This document shows positions 22,850-30,649 of a stretch of DNA of 31,616 nt, piece after piece. The translations under genes were made by a program, and so were the position numbers. The notes beneath the pieces were generated by a model that ran no database searches, had not been told where the DNA came from, and was given only the letters and a program-made list of their open reading frames with translations. Each line of letters starts with the position of its first letter. Position 1 is the stretch's first letter. The stretch is from a virus, in the IMG/VR virus record IMGVR_UViG_3300032435_000050, positions 1 through 31,616 of that record; one strand, 5' to 3'.

Positions 22850-23268
22850 TTCCAGTACCTGTCATTACGGGTTTATTCAGCATTGGCTCGAAGCTGATTG
22901 AAAAGTTTTTTCCAGACCCGGCGGAGAAAGCCAAAGCAGAACTAGAACTTCTACGCATGGTGAGGGATGGTGAGATGCAGGAGATGCAGATCGCCCTTTC
23001 TGCCATCATCGCCGAGGCGAATAGTCCCGATCCGTGGACAAGCCGGGCGAGACCGAGCTTCCTCTACGTCGTCTACATCCTGCTGCTCTGGTCTATCCCA
23101 ATGGGCATACTGACCATCTTCAAACCCGAAGCTGCGGCGGCATTTACAGCGGGCTTTAAGGCATGGATGGACTCGATACCCGAACCAATACTGACACTGT
23201 TCGGCACTGTGATGCTTGGGTATGTACTTGGCCGCAGCTACGAGAAGGTGAAGGGGGCCGCAAAATGA
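22846..23268 (+). CDS. 3TM-type holin
   Basis: 140 residues. N-terminal hydrophobic start (IPVPVITGLFSIGSKLI), then a charged helix with KAKAELELLR and EMQIALSAIIAEANSPDPWTSRARPSF, which is the pattern of the PF11351-type holin of gene transfer agents (EAxSxxxxxxxxRP). Hydrophobic segments at about 72-92 and 114-130. ATG 22846 overlaps the endolysin stop (ATGA). Expected to make pores that let the M15 endolysin act on the wall. Confidence 0.8.
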   Translation: MIPVPVITGLFSIGSKLIEKFFPDPAEKAKAELELLRMVRDGEMQEMQIALSAIIAEANSPDPWTSRARPSFLYVVYILLLWSIPMGILTIFKPEAAAAFTAGFKAWMDSIPEPILTLFGTVMLGYVLGRSYEKVKGAAK

Positions 23269-23348
23269 CAATCTACGCAGCCTTCTTCATCTCGGGACTC
23301 ATCATTGGCGTGATAATTGGCTGGGCGCTGTTTGGGTCAAAGATATGA
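23265..23348 (+). CDS. 27-residue single-membrane-segment protein
   Basis: ATG 23265 overlaps the holin stop (ATGA); the frame runs to TGA 23348. The protein is nearly all one membrane helix (FFISGLIIGVIIGWALFG) with a short N-terminus and an SKI tail. Too short for domain evidence; coupling and composition are the support. It could be an antiholin, a spanin-like peptide or an accessory pore protein. Longer in-frame starts lie inside the holin gene and have no site. Confidence 0.5.
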   Translation: MTIYAAFFISGLIIGVIIGWALFGSKI

Positions 23349-23377
23349 ATTCATTTTCTTTTTCCGTAGTTTTGCCT

Positions 23378-23383
23378 TATAAT
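23378..23383 (+). promoter_or_regulatory. Candidate -10 box before the second adaptor gene
   Basis: TATAAT in the 85-base gap after the lysis genes. The next bases, CCAGACCA, resemble CCCACCAA after the TATAAT at 12977. The -35 at the expected distance (TTTCTT) is poor. This would allow separate expression of the tail module. Confidence 0.4.
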
Positions 23384-23433
23384 CCAGACCACAGGCGCAT
23401 GCTGAATCAGCAGCTTTACTCAACGGAGCAGCA

Positions 23434-24066
23434 ATGGCCTATGTGATGTCTTTTTCCTCCCTACAAGAGGACGCTCGCCGATACCTGGAAAGGGGCTTCA
23501 CCGCTGAGAGTGACCCGCTTGTCTATGAGCAATTGCCCCGGCTGATTAACTTCGCTGAGCGCCGGATTTCCCGCGAGCTTAAAATCCAAGGCTTCATCCG
23601 AGTAATGACAGCGCCTTTGGTACTTGGCACGGCTGTTTATTTGAAGCCTGACCGCTGGCGCGAGACCATCTCCATGACGCTGGCGGGCAAGCCCATATTC
23701 CCTAGATCTGTGGAATATGTGCGGTCATATTGGCCAACTCAATCGGCTACAGGCGAGACGGAATTCTATGCGGACTACGACTATTCTAACTGGCTCTTTG
23801 CACCAACCCCTGATGCGGATGCCACGCTAGAAGTACTCTATTACGAGCTGCCCCCGTTGCTGGATGAAACTAATACCGCGAACTGGCTTACCGCCTACGC
23901 TCCTAATGTACTGCTTTATGCCACCTTGCTGGAATGCACCCCTTTCCTGAAGAACGATGAACGCATAGCCACTTGGCAAGCGATGTATGACCGCGCGGCA
24001 CAGGCACTCAATGGCGAAGACCTAAAGCGCATCATGGACCGCAGTACCTCGCGGCAAGGAGCTTAA
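23434..24066 (+). CDS. Phage adaptor / tail tubular A-like protein
   Basis: 210 residues, CGGAG before ATG 23434. Helix-rich N-terminus with EDARRYLERG and YEQLPRLINFAERRISRELKI, the pattern of T7 gp11-like / P22 gp4-like adaptor proteins that sit between portal and nozzle; a beta-rich middle with VYLKPDRWRETISM and PRSVEYVRSYWP; and a C-terminus with TLLECTPFLKNDERIATW. It is next to the fibre-like tail protein and the nozzle. The first adaptor-like gene (16629) is a distinct sequence, so the two may form successive rings. Confidence 0.8.
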   Translation: MAYVMSFSSLQEDARRYLERGFTAESDPLVYEQLPRLINFAERRISRELKIQGFIRVMTAPLVLGTAVYLKPDRWRETISMTLAGKPIFPRSVEYVRSYWPTQSATGETEFYADYDYSNWLFAPTPDADATLEVLYYELPPLLDETNTANWLTAYAPNVLLYATLLECTPFLKNDERIATWQAMYDRAAQALNGEDLKRIMDRSTSRQGA

Positions 24067-25272
24067 ATGACCACTTATACAGATGCTTTTGGCGGATCGA
24101 CCATATACCCGTCCGAGGTGACTTACCGGGCTGTGGCCCTAGCAGCAGACGTCACACTTCATTGGCCTGAGGAAACTTCAGCATCCGGTGACTTCGTGAC
24201 CAAGATAATGGATGTGACGCCAAGCGCTGGCAGCTTGGTTATGACAATGCCACTGGCCACTGGCACTAGCAATGGCAATACGGTATTATTTAACAACGTA
24301 GGCGCCTTTAACTTCATTGTCAAGGACTCTGCTGGCGTACAGCTTATCTCCATAGCGGCAGGTAGTGTTTGGCAACTTTATCTAACCAATAATACCACAG
24401 ACGCCGGCACATGGAAAGCGCTACAGTACGGCGCAGCGACTAGCTCCGCCAACGCCTCTGCATTGGCAGGCACCGGCATTGAGGCTGTTGGCACACTTCT
24501 AAGCCAGTCAGTGCCGGTGACCTCTTTCAGCATCAGCTATGCCGCATCGGCGGCTGACCGGGCTAAGATGTTCGTATTCACCGGCGCAGGTGGGCAAACC
24601 CTAACCTTGCCAGCCGCGGCTACAGTTGGCAACAACTGGTTCATGCTGCTTCGCAACTCAGGTTCTGATGCCGTAACTGTTGACCCCTCAGGCGGACCTA
24701 CAATTGATGGCAGTGCAACACTGTCAATGCAGCCAACTGAATCGGCCATTATTGTCTGTGATGGTACAAATTACTACACTGTTGGGTTTGGTCAAACAAG
24801 TACCTTTGCGTTCGACTACACCACCATTGCTGTGGCGGGCGCCGTAGGCAACTACACCCTTGCCGGCGCTGAGTTGAACCGAATTGCCTATGCCTTTTCA
24901 GGAGCGCTCACTGGGGACAGGGGCGTCATCGTCCCAGCTACGGTTCAACAATACTGGGTTAGCAATAATACCACGGGGTCTTACACATTCACTGTTAGGA
25001 CAGCGGCTGGTACGGGAGTCATAGTAGCTACTGGCGCAAAAGCAATACTCTATTGTGATGGCGTTAATGTGGTAGACGCTGACACCGCTGGAATTGGGTT
25101 GCCAGTTACTATAGCTCAAGGCGGCACCGGTGCAATAACGGCTGGTGCTGCACTTATCAACCTTGGAGGCACTTCTGTAGGCACGGCTCTATTCACAGCC
25201 GCCACCGCTGCTGCAGCCTATGCTGCACTTGGAGTTGCACCTGCTGGTGTTGTTGATGGCGGAACATTCTAA
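24067..25272 (+). CDS. Tail fibre-like / tail knob protein
   Basis: 401 residues, ATG 24067 right after the adaptor stop. All-beta, Gly/Thr/Ala-rich, of a phage tail family that starts with TYTDAFGGSTIYP and continues with VTLHWPEE, LFNNVGAFNF and VWQLYLTNNTT; four similar beta modules can be seen (near residues 25-120, 150-240, 250-330 and 340-401). The C-terminal IAQGGTGAITAGAALINLGG is the repeat found in fibre shafts. Ends in GGTF followed by TAATG, like the first fibre gene. Likely a structural tail or fibre component; substrate unknown. Confidence 0.75.
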   Translation: MTTYTDAFGGSTIYPSEVTYRAVALAADVTLHWPEETSASGDFVTKIMDVTPSAGSLVMTMPLATGTSNGNTVLFNNVGAFNFIVKDSAGVQLISIAAGSVWQLYLTNNTTDAGTWKALQYGAATSSANASALAGTGIEAVGTLLSQSVPVTSFSISYAASAADRAKMFVFTGAGGQTLTLPAAATVGNNWFMLLRNSGSDAVTVDPSGGPTIDGSATLSMQPTESAIIVCDGTNYYTVGFGQTSTFAFDYTTIAVAGAVGNYTLAGAELNRIAYAFSGALTGDRGVIVPATVQQYWVSNNTTGSYTFTVRTAAGTGVIVATGAKAILYCDGVNVVDADTAGIGLPVTIAQGGTGAITAGAALINLGGTSVGTALFTAATAAAAYAALGVAPAGVVDGGTF

Positions 25273-25310
25273 TGGTTACCGCCCGTAACCACACTCGAGG
25301 TATTGTGTAA
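25272..25310 (+). CDS. 12-residue minigene between tail genes
   Basis: ATG 25272 overlaps the previous stop (TAATG), encodes MVTARNHTRGIV and stops at TAA 25310, whose last base starts the nozzle gene (TAATG). Both junctions are of the coupled type, and CGAGG inside the minigene can serve as the ribosome site for the nozzle gene. Composition cannot prove translation. It may be a translational coupler, or a shrunken gene. Confidence 0.4.
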   Translation: MVTARNHTRGIV

Positions 25311-27145
25311 TGCCCGCAAGCACTGTAGTCCTCCGCTCCCAGCCGGGAATTAAGCGCGACGGCACCAAGTATGACGGTGACTTTTACACTGACGGCCAAT
25401 GGGTGCGGTTTCAGCGTGGACTGCCTAGGAAGATTGGCGGATACCGTTCTATTACCAAATACTTGACCGAGATTAGCCGGGGATTGGCTGCATTCACATC
25501 AATGGATATTGCTTATGCCCACAGCGGCTCTGCCACATTGCTCCAGCGGTTCACCATTGACACAACGCTCAACAGCTCCATAATGACCGATCGAACGCCG
25601 ACAGCTATAGCAGCCATTGGTACTCTGACACTGGCGACTGGAGGCGCAGGATCGGTAGATTCTGTAACTGTGAATGGTGTGACGATTACTTCAGGATCTG
25701 TGGCTTTCAATGTCAGCTTGGGCCAAACAGCAACGGATGTTGCTTCAAATATAACAGCTCATACTTCCGTGCCGAACTACACTGCAGCTGCTGTTGGAAC
25801 CACAATAACTATCACTGCGGTGACTGCGAATGTAGATACCAATGGGTATGTGGTTGCTGCCACACTGACCACAATTACTGTTACGGCCACTCCAATGGCT
25901 GGCGGCAATACGGCGCTAATCCCTTCGGCGAACAACCAATGGATGTTCGACTATATGTACGACCCGACGAGTGCGGTCAATTCAGTCATAGCAAATGTAG
26001 CCCCTAATGGTGATTGTAGTTGTAATAATGAAGGCGGTCAGATATTCTATGGAAATTTAGAGGGTACTGATAGGCTTGTGAATATAAAAATCCCATCCAC
26101 CGTCAATGCTACAGGAGGTATGGTAATTTTGCACCCATACCTTTTCTACTATGGCTCAGATGGGGTTATCGGCTGGTCAATTCCAGGTGACCCAACAGAT
26201 CTTTCCGGCACGGGCTCAGGCTCTGCCCGTGTATGGGGCCAGAAAATTATCAAAGGCCTGCCACTAAGGGCCGGATCTGGCAGTGCGCCGGCTGGACTCT
26301 TCTGGGCGAATGACGCTGTTATCCGTTCAACATTTGTCGGAGGTGCGGCCATTTTCAACTTCGACGTTGTGGCCTCTGATACCTCCATAATGTCTGCTGC
26401 TTGCGTTGTAGATTTCGATGGAGTATTCTACTGGGCCGGGGTTGACCGCTTCCTGATGTTCAACGGCGTTGTTCGTGAAGTTCCTAACCCAATGAATCTT
26501 AACTGGTTCTTTGATAGCATCAATGAGCAGCAGCGAACCAAAGTATTTGCCTTCAAGGTCGCCAGATTTGGAGAGATTTGGTGGTGTTATCCGCGTGGTA
26601 CAGCTACTGAGTGCACTCATGCCGTGATCTACAATGTGCGTGAGAATGCCTGGTATGACACGAAGCTGCCAAACTCAGGCCGTAGTGCTGGTGTATTTGG
26701 CAATTTATTCGCCCGGCCCTTATTGACAGGGGTTGATGTTGAGCCGGAGGGCTATAAAGTTTGGATTCATGAAAGTGGCGTTGACTCCATCTCTGGTCAA
26801 ACGGCCTTGCCTGTGGAAAGTTACTTCGAAACTGCAGACATATCAGCTGTTGCAAAAGGCAACAACAGCGCCTTGCGAATCACGCAGATTGAGCCTGACT
26901 TCATTCAGTCCGGGGATATGACCGTCCAGATAACAGGCCGTGCTAACGCTCGCGCTCCTGAGGTGTACTCCACGCTATTCACCTTTCCAGATAGCGCAAC
27001 ACTGTCTTATCAGCAAATTGTGATGCTCAAAGAGCAAAGGCGTGAACTGCGTGCTAAATTTACCTCTAACACGATAGGCGGCAACTATGAAATGGGGCAA
27101 GTCATTGCCCACATTGATACCGCAGATCATAGGAGTTTGGCATGA
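25310..27145 (+). CDS. Tail nozzle / packaged-DNA stabilisation protein
   Basis: 611 residues. The order and content fit a T7 gp12 / P22 gp10-like nozzle ring: RSQPGIKRDGTKYDGDFYTDGQWVRF start, a long beta-propeller-like run with FYGNLEGTDRLVN, GSDGVIGWSIPGDPTDL, DGVFYWAGVDRFLMFNG, and a C-terminal beta domain with SGDMTVQITGRANAR and LREQRREL-like ending. Between about residues 104 and 204 a Thr/Val/Ala-rich insert (SVTVNGVTITSGSVAFNVS, then ITITAVT) breaks the propeller; this domain type occurs in other phage tail proteins. It closes the head channel and forms the short tail. Stop overlaps the next ATG. Confidence 0.82.
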   Translation: MPASTVVLRSQPGIKRDGTKYDGDFYTDGQWVRFQRGLPRKIGGYRSITKYLTEISRGLAAFTSMDIAYAHSGSATLLQRFTIDTTLNSSIMTDRTPTAIAAIGTLTLATGGAGSVDSVTVNGVTITSGSVAFNVSLGQTATDVASNITAHTSVPNYTAAAVGTTITITAVTANVDTNGYVVAATLTTITVTATPMAGGNTALIPSANNQWMFDYMYDPTSAVNSVIANVAPNGDCSCNNEGGQIFYGNLEGTDRLVNIKIPSTVNATGGMVILHPYLFYYGSDGVIGWSIPGDPTDLSGTGSGSARVWGQKIIKGLPLRAGSGSAPAGLFWANDAVIRSTFVGGAAIFNFDVVASDTSIMSAACVVDFDGVFYWAGVDRFLMFNGVVREVPNPMNLNWFFDSINEQQRTKVFAFKVARFGEIWWCYPRGTATECTHAVIYNVRENAWYDTKLPNSGRSAGVFGNLFARPLLTGVDVEPEGYKVWIHESGVDSISGQTALPVESYFETADISAVAKGNNSALRITQIEPDFIQSGDMTVQITGRANARAPEVYSTLFTFPDSATLSYQQIVMLKEQRRELRAKFTSNTIGGNYEMGQVIAHIDTADHRSLA

Positions 27146-27375
27146 GTGGCTTTATTACTCGTCCTACAGGACTGGACGTCACGGATTGGACGGCGCAGAT
27201 TGTGCTGGATCTAGATGGCTTTGGTGCTATTGGCAGACTCACAGCACCTGAGTTGTGGCAGGATTGGGCAGCGCAGCTTTTGAATACGGCTACTTTGGGG
27301 CGCGCATTACCCGACCCTTATGGATTTGATAATTGGCAAGAATGGGCAGAAAGACTTTGCGGAGCACTAGCATGA
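27142..27375 (+). CDS. Small Trp-rich protein, unknown
   Basis: 77 residues, ATG 27142 overlapping the nozzle stop (ATGA). It carries six Trp, with VTDWTAQIVLDLDGFG, ELWQDWAAQLL and NWQEWAERLCGALA; two similar W-x-x-W segments suggest an internal duplication. No family named. Small proteins of this form lie after nozzle genes in related phages. The ATGA overlap with the next gene points to coupled translation. Confidence 0.7.
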   Translation: MSGFITRPTGLDVTDWTAQIVLDLDGFGAIGRLTAPELWQDWAAQLLNTATLGRALPDPYGFDNWQEWAERLCGALA

Positions 27376-29027
27376 ACATGAACAGACAACAAATAATGGA
27401 AGCAGCACAGAAGCTGCCACAATACCGCCAAGTGGTTCAGTTGCTTCAGCAGCAGTCAGCGCAGATGCCGCTAACAGCAGAGGCGCTGAGCCAGATGATT
27501 CGCATGCTGGAAGGGGCGCTGAAGAATCCGGAGAAATATGCTGAGATTCGTGCAGCAGCTATCCAGGACGGGATTGTGGACGCTGAGGACATGCCGGAGC
27601 AATACAACCCAATTTTGCTCATATCATTGCTGGCAGCATTCTACGGACTAGAAGATGCGGAGAAGGCCAAGGGCTTTGCCCGCGGGGGTCTAGCGACGGC
27701 TTCTAACATGGGTAGAGGCGGCGATACAATGTTAGCCCATATCAACCCAGTGGAGGCCATGCGACTCCGCCAGATGGGAGGTTCTGGGGCTATCAACCCT
27801 GAGACAGGGTTGCCGGAGTATGGGTTTCTGAAGAATTTGTTTAAGGTTGCCCTGCCATTTATTATCAACTATTTTGTACCAGGACTGGGAACAGCTTTTG
27901 GCGCAGCCGCTGGTTCAACAGCTGCAGCCATGACATCGGCGGCTATTACCGGTGGTCTTACTTCAGGACTTACCGGGGGATCCGTACTCAAAGGTGCAGT
28001 CACCGGGGCCGTTATGGGTGGAGCCGGTGACTGGGCTGGCAGTGCCATTGGCAGTCAATTCCCAAGTCTAAGCCCACAAATGGCTGGCTATGCTGGAAAC
28101 GCCTTAGCTGGAGGGGTGGCGGGGGCAGCTAGCGGCCAGGGGTTCGGGCGAGGCGCGGTAATGGGCGCTGCGGGCAAATACCTTGGCAATCAGATTTCAG
28201 GCATGGGCACAAACATGGAGCCTGGCGCCTGGCGCACAGGTGTTGAGACAGCTGGGCAGAACATTGGTAGGGGGTTGACAGCTGGCATGGACCCTAGGGC
28301 TGCGATTGTTGGAGGCGGATTGTCTGCGCTACTAACCGGCGCATTCCCCAAACCGGGCCAAACACCAGCTGAGTTGGCGGTGAATGCGCCGGGCACAGCC
28401 AACGTAGCAGCTGATGATATTTCCAAAGGCATGAGCGCCGATGAGTTTGCAAAATTTGCAGAGGGCCGGACGCCATCCCCACTAGCCCAAATAGGCAAAG
28501 GGTTCAACCTTAGTACTGCACTGCCCCTGCTGGCCTTGGCAGGAATGTCAGGCGCCCCTGCCGAGGTGCAAGCCGCAGTACCTCAAATGTCTCCGGAGCA
28601 GAAAGAGTACTTCAACCGTCCCACGGTCAAGCTCGACTGGCAACGGATGGGGCAAGACGCATCCCGCAGCGGGCAGAGCCTCACCGCCTACATGGCCGGT
28701 AACTGGCCAGCTGTAAGTTCTGGCCGGTACAACGTGCCGGGCATGGCGAGGGGCGGGGCGTTGAATCAAATTGCCCAGATGCAAGGTGAAATTCAAGGAG
28801 ACGGTGATGGCCGCGATGACACGGTGGAGGCGAGGCTGTCTGACGGGGAGTATGTTTTTGACGCGGAGACGGTGGCATTGCTCGGTGACGGCTCCACCTC
28901 TGCTGGCGCCCTTCGGCTAGACCAGATGAGGTCCGCCATTCGCGCACATAAGGGTAAAGTGCTTGCTAAGGGTAAAATAAGCCCGGACGCCTTGTCACCA
29001 CTTGCGTATCTGAAAGGAGTAAAGTAA
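27372..29027 (+). CDS. Internal virion / ejection-type protein, Gly-Ala-rich
   Basis: 551 residues from ATG 27372 (ATGA overlap with the previous stop); an earlier in-frame start at 27333 has no site. N-terminus: helical, Gln-rich (PQYRQVVQLLQQQSAQMP). A GFARGGL peptide lies near 101. Residues about 157-270 are a Gly/Ala-rich hydrophobic stretch (FIINYFVPGLGTAFGAAAG onwards) resembling glycine-zipper membrane segments. A MARGGAL peptide near 458 precedes a C-terminal domain with DDTVEARLSDGEYVFDAETV and LGDGSTSAGALRLDQM, a motif found in many phage internal proteins. Likely enters the host envelope on DNA ejection; inference from composition and position. Confidence 0.72.
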   Translation: MNMNRQQIMEAAQKLPQYRQVVQLLQQQSAQMPLTAEALSQMIRMLEGALKNPEKYAEIRAAAIQDGIVDAEDMPEQYNPILLISLLAAFYGLEDAEKAKGFARGGLATASNMGRGGDTMLAHINPVEAMRLRQMGGSGAINPETGLPEYGFLKNLFKVALPFIINYFVPGLGTAFGAAAGSTAAAMTSAAITGGLTSGLTGGSVLKGAVTGAVMGGAGDWAGSAIGSQFPSLSPQMAGYAGNALAGGVAGAASGQGFGRGAVMGAAGKYLGNQISGMGTNMEPGAWRTGVETAGQNIGRGLTAGMDPRAAIVGGGLSALLTGAFPKPGQTPAELAVNAPGTANVAADDISKGMSADEFAKFAEGRTPSPLAQIGKGFNLSTALPLLALAGMSGAPAEVQAAVPQMSPEQKEYFNRPTVKLDWQRMGQDASRSGQSLTAYMAGNWPAVSSGRYNVPGMARGGALNQIAQMQGEIQGDGDGRDDTVEARLSDGEYVFDAETVALLGDGSTSAGALRLDQMRSAIRAHKGKVLAKGKISPDALSPLAYLKGVK

Positions 29028-29028
29028 A

Positions 29029-30639
29029 ATGGGTTTATTTCAAGGCACTGCCAATAACCAATCTGCGTACGTCACCAAGACGGACGAGACGCCCAAGTGG
29101 ATGCAGGACGCGATCTACAACCAGATCCAGACTGCCACAAACATAGGCAACATCCCTTACCAGGACTACAACCTGCCGACGGTGGCAGAGTTGGGCCCAC
29201 TCCAACAGCAAGCCTATGAGCAGATCCAAGGCCAGCAAGGAGCATGGAAATCCGGTATGACCGGGGCTCAAACAGGAATGCAGGCAGCTTTGAATGCACC
29301 TGGCGGAACGGCTGCTGCGTCGGGGGCTTTGGGGTCTCAGCAAGGTGCCTTGGCCGGCATGAACTACGGGCAAGCTGCAGGTACACTTAGCCCCTATGTG
29401 AGCCAATCGCTGGGTATGAGTGGCGTCAACGCGGCTCAGCCCTATATGGGGCAATCTTCTGGTTGGAACACTCAAGCTGCTGATGCTCAAACAGCTCCTG
29501 GATTTCAGACCGCTCAGAATCAATATCTTAACCGAGGCGCAGGTGGTCAAGGATATTGGGATCAAGCTGGCGCCACTAACGCGCAAAGCATATCTGAGCG
29601 CGCCATGGCGGCTGCCAACCCCTATCTCCAAGCCGCGGGGCAAAGTGCAGCTGGCGGAATACAGGATTACATGAATCCATACACCTCCGGTGTAACTGAC
29701 CGAATTGCTCAACTTGGTGCGCGTAATCTAGGCGAAAATTTGCTGCCGCAGGTCAGTGACCAATTCATCCGTGCAGGCCAGTTCGGCGGATCTCGGATGG
29801 GCGAATTTGGAGCAAGGGCCCTCCGGGACACTCAAGAGTCCGTGCTCGGTCAACAGGCACAGGCCTTACAGCAAGGGTATGGCCAGGCTTTAGGCGCGTC
29901 ACAAGCCGATCTGGCGCGTCAGGCACAACTTGCAGGCACGGCTGGCGGTATCGCCGGTGCTGATTTGTCTAGAGTGCAGCAAGGCGCGGCTCAATATGGC
30001 AATCTTGGCAGTATGCAAACTCAGGCAGGCCAGGCGCAACAGCAGTTCGGCCTGAGCGCAGCAGGGGCTGCACAGCAAGCACAGGCGCAGGATTATTCGC
30101 GCATGCTTCAGGCTTCTCAGCAGCAAGCAGGTATTGGCTCCCAGATGGGCGCGCTGACACAGGCTCAGCAACAGGCCATTTTGCAAGGTGGCAATATGCT
30201 CTCTCAGGCTCAAAGCCAAGCGCTTGGCCAGCAACTGCAAGGCGCAAGCCAGTACGGTCAGATGGCTCAGACACAAGGCGCGCTGACCAATCAAGACCTG
30301 CAGCGCCAGTTGGCTGGCTATCAGCAAATGGCAGACCTCACCAAGCAGCAGCAGGGCATGGGCCTATCCGATTCAGCGGCATTGGAAGCTGCGGGCAGGG
30401 CGCAGCAGGGCCAAGAGCAGGCACAACTGGATGCTGCGTACAGACAGTCACAAGCTCCGCAGGACTATATGCGCAACCAGGCGGATTGGATGAGCACGCA
30501 GATCCGGGGCATGGCACCTTCTGTGCCGGTGTTCTCCACCCAGCAGTCTGGAGGCACGGGCCAAACTTACAGCCCTTCCGGGCTTGCTCAGCTGGCCTCA
30601 GCGTACACGGTTGGCCAAGGTATCAACAAACTAGGCTAA
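29029..30639 (+). CDS. Internal virion / ejection-type protein, Gln-rich
   Basis: 536 residues. AAAGGAG lies just before ATG 29029, which follows the previous stop by one base. Gln/Ala/Gly-rich almost throughout; the N-terminus has TPKWMQDAIYNQIQTATNI and PYQDYNLPTVAELGPLQQQA, a pattern of internal core proteins in short-tailed phages. The middle and C-terminal parts (about 250-480) are long predicted helices rich in Gln. No enzyme motif. Such proteins are packaged in the head and leave with the DNA. Confidence 0.72.
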   Translation: MGLFQGTANNQSAYVTKTDETPKWMQDAIYNQIQTATNIGNIPYQDYNLPTVAELGPLQQQAYEQIQGQQGAWKSGMTGAQTGMQAALNAPGGTAAASGALGSQQGALAGMNYGQAAGTLSPYVSQSLGMSGVNAAQPYMGQSSGWNTQAADAQTAPGFQTAQNQYLNRGAGGQGYWDQAGATNAQSISERAMAAANPYLQAAGQSAAGGIQDYMNPYTSGVTDRIAQLGARNLGENLLPQVSDQFIRAGQFGGSRMGEFGARALRDTQESVLGQQAQALQQGYGQALGASQADLARQAQLAGTAGGIAGADLSRVQQGAAQYGNLGSMQTQAGQAQQQFGLSAAGAAQQAQAQDYSRMLQASQQQAGIGSQMGALTQAQQQAILQGGNMLSQAQSQALGQQLQGASQYGQMAQTQGALTNQDLQRQLAGYQQMADLTKQQQGMGLSDSAALEAAGRAQQGQEQAQLDAAYRQSQAPQDYMRNQADWMSTQIRGMAPSVPVFSTQQSGGTGQTYSPSGLAQLASAYTVGQGINKLG

Positions 30640-30649
30640 GGAGAAAAAA

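Noticed and set aside
25270-25312. Frameshift joining the fibre-like gene to the nozzle gene
   Set aside because: Both genes have complete ends and starts, and the gap forms a clean coupled minigene, so no sequencing error need be assumed.
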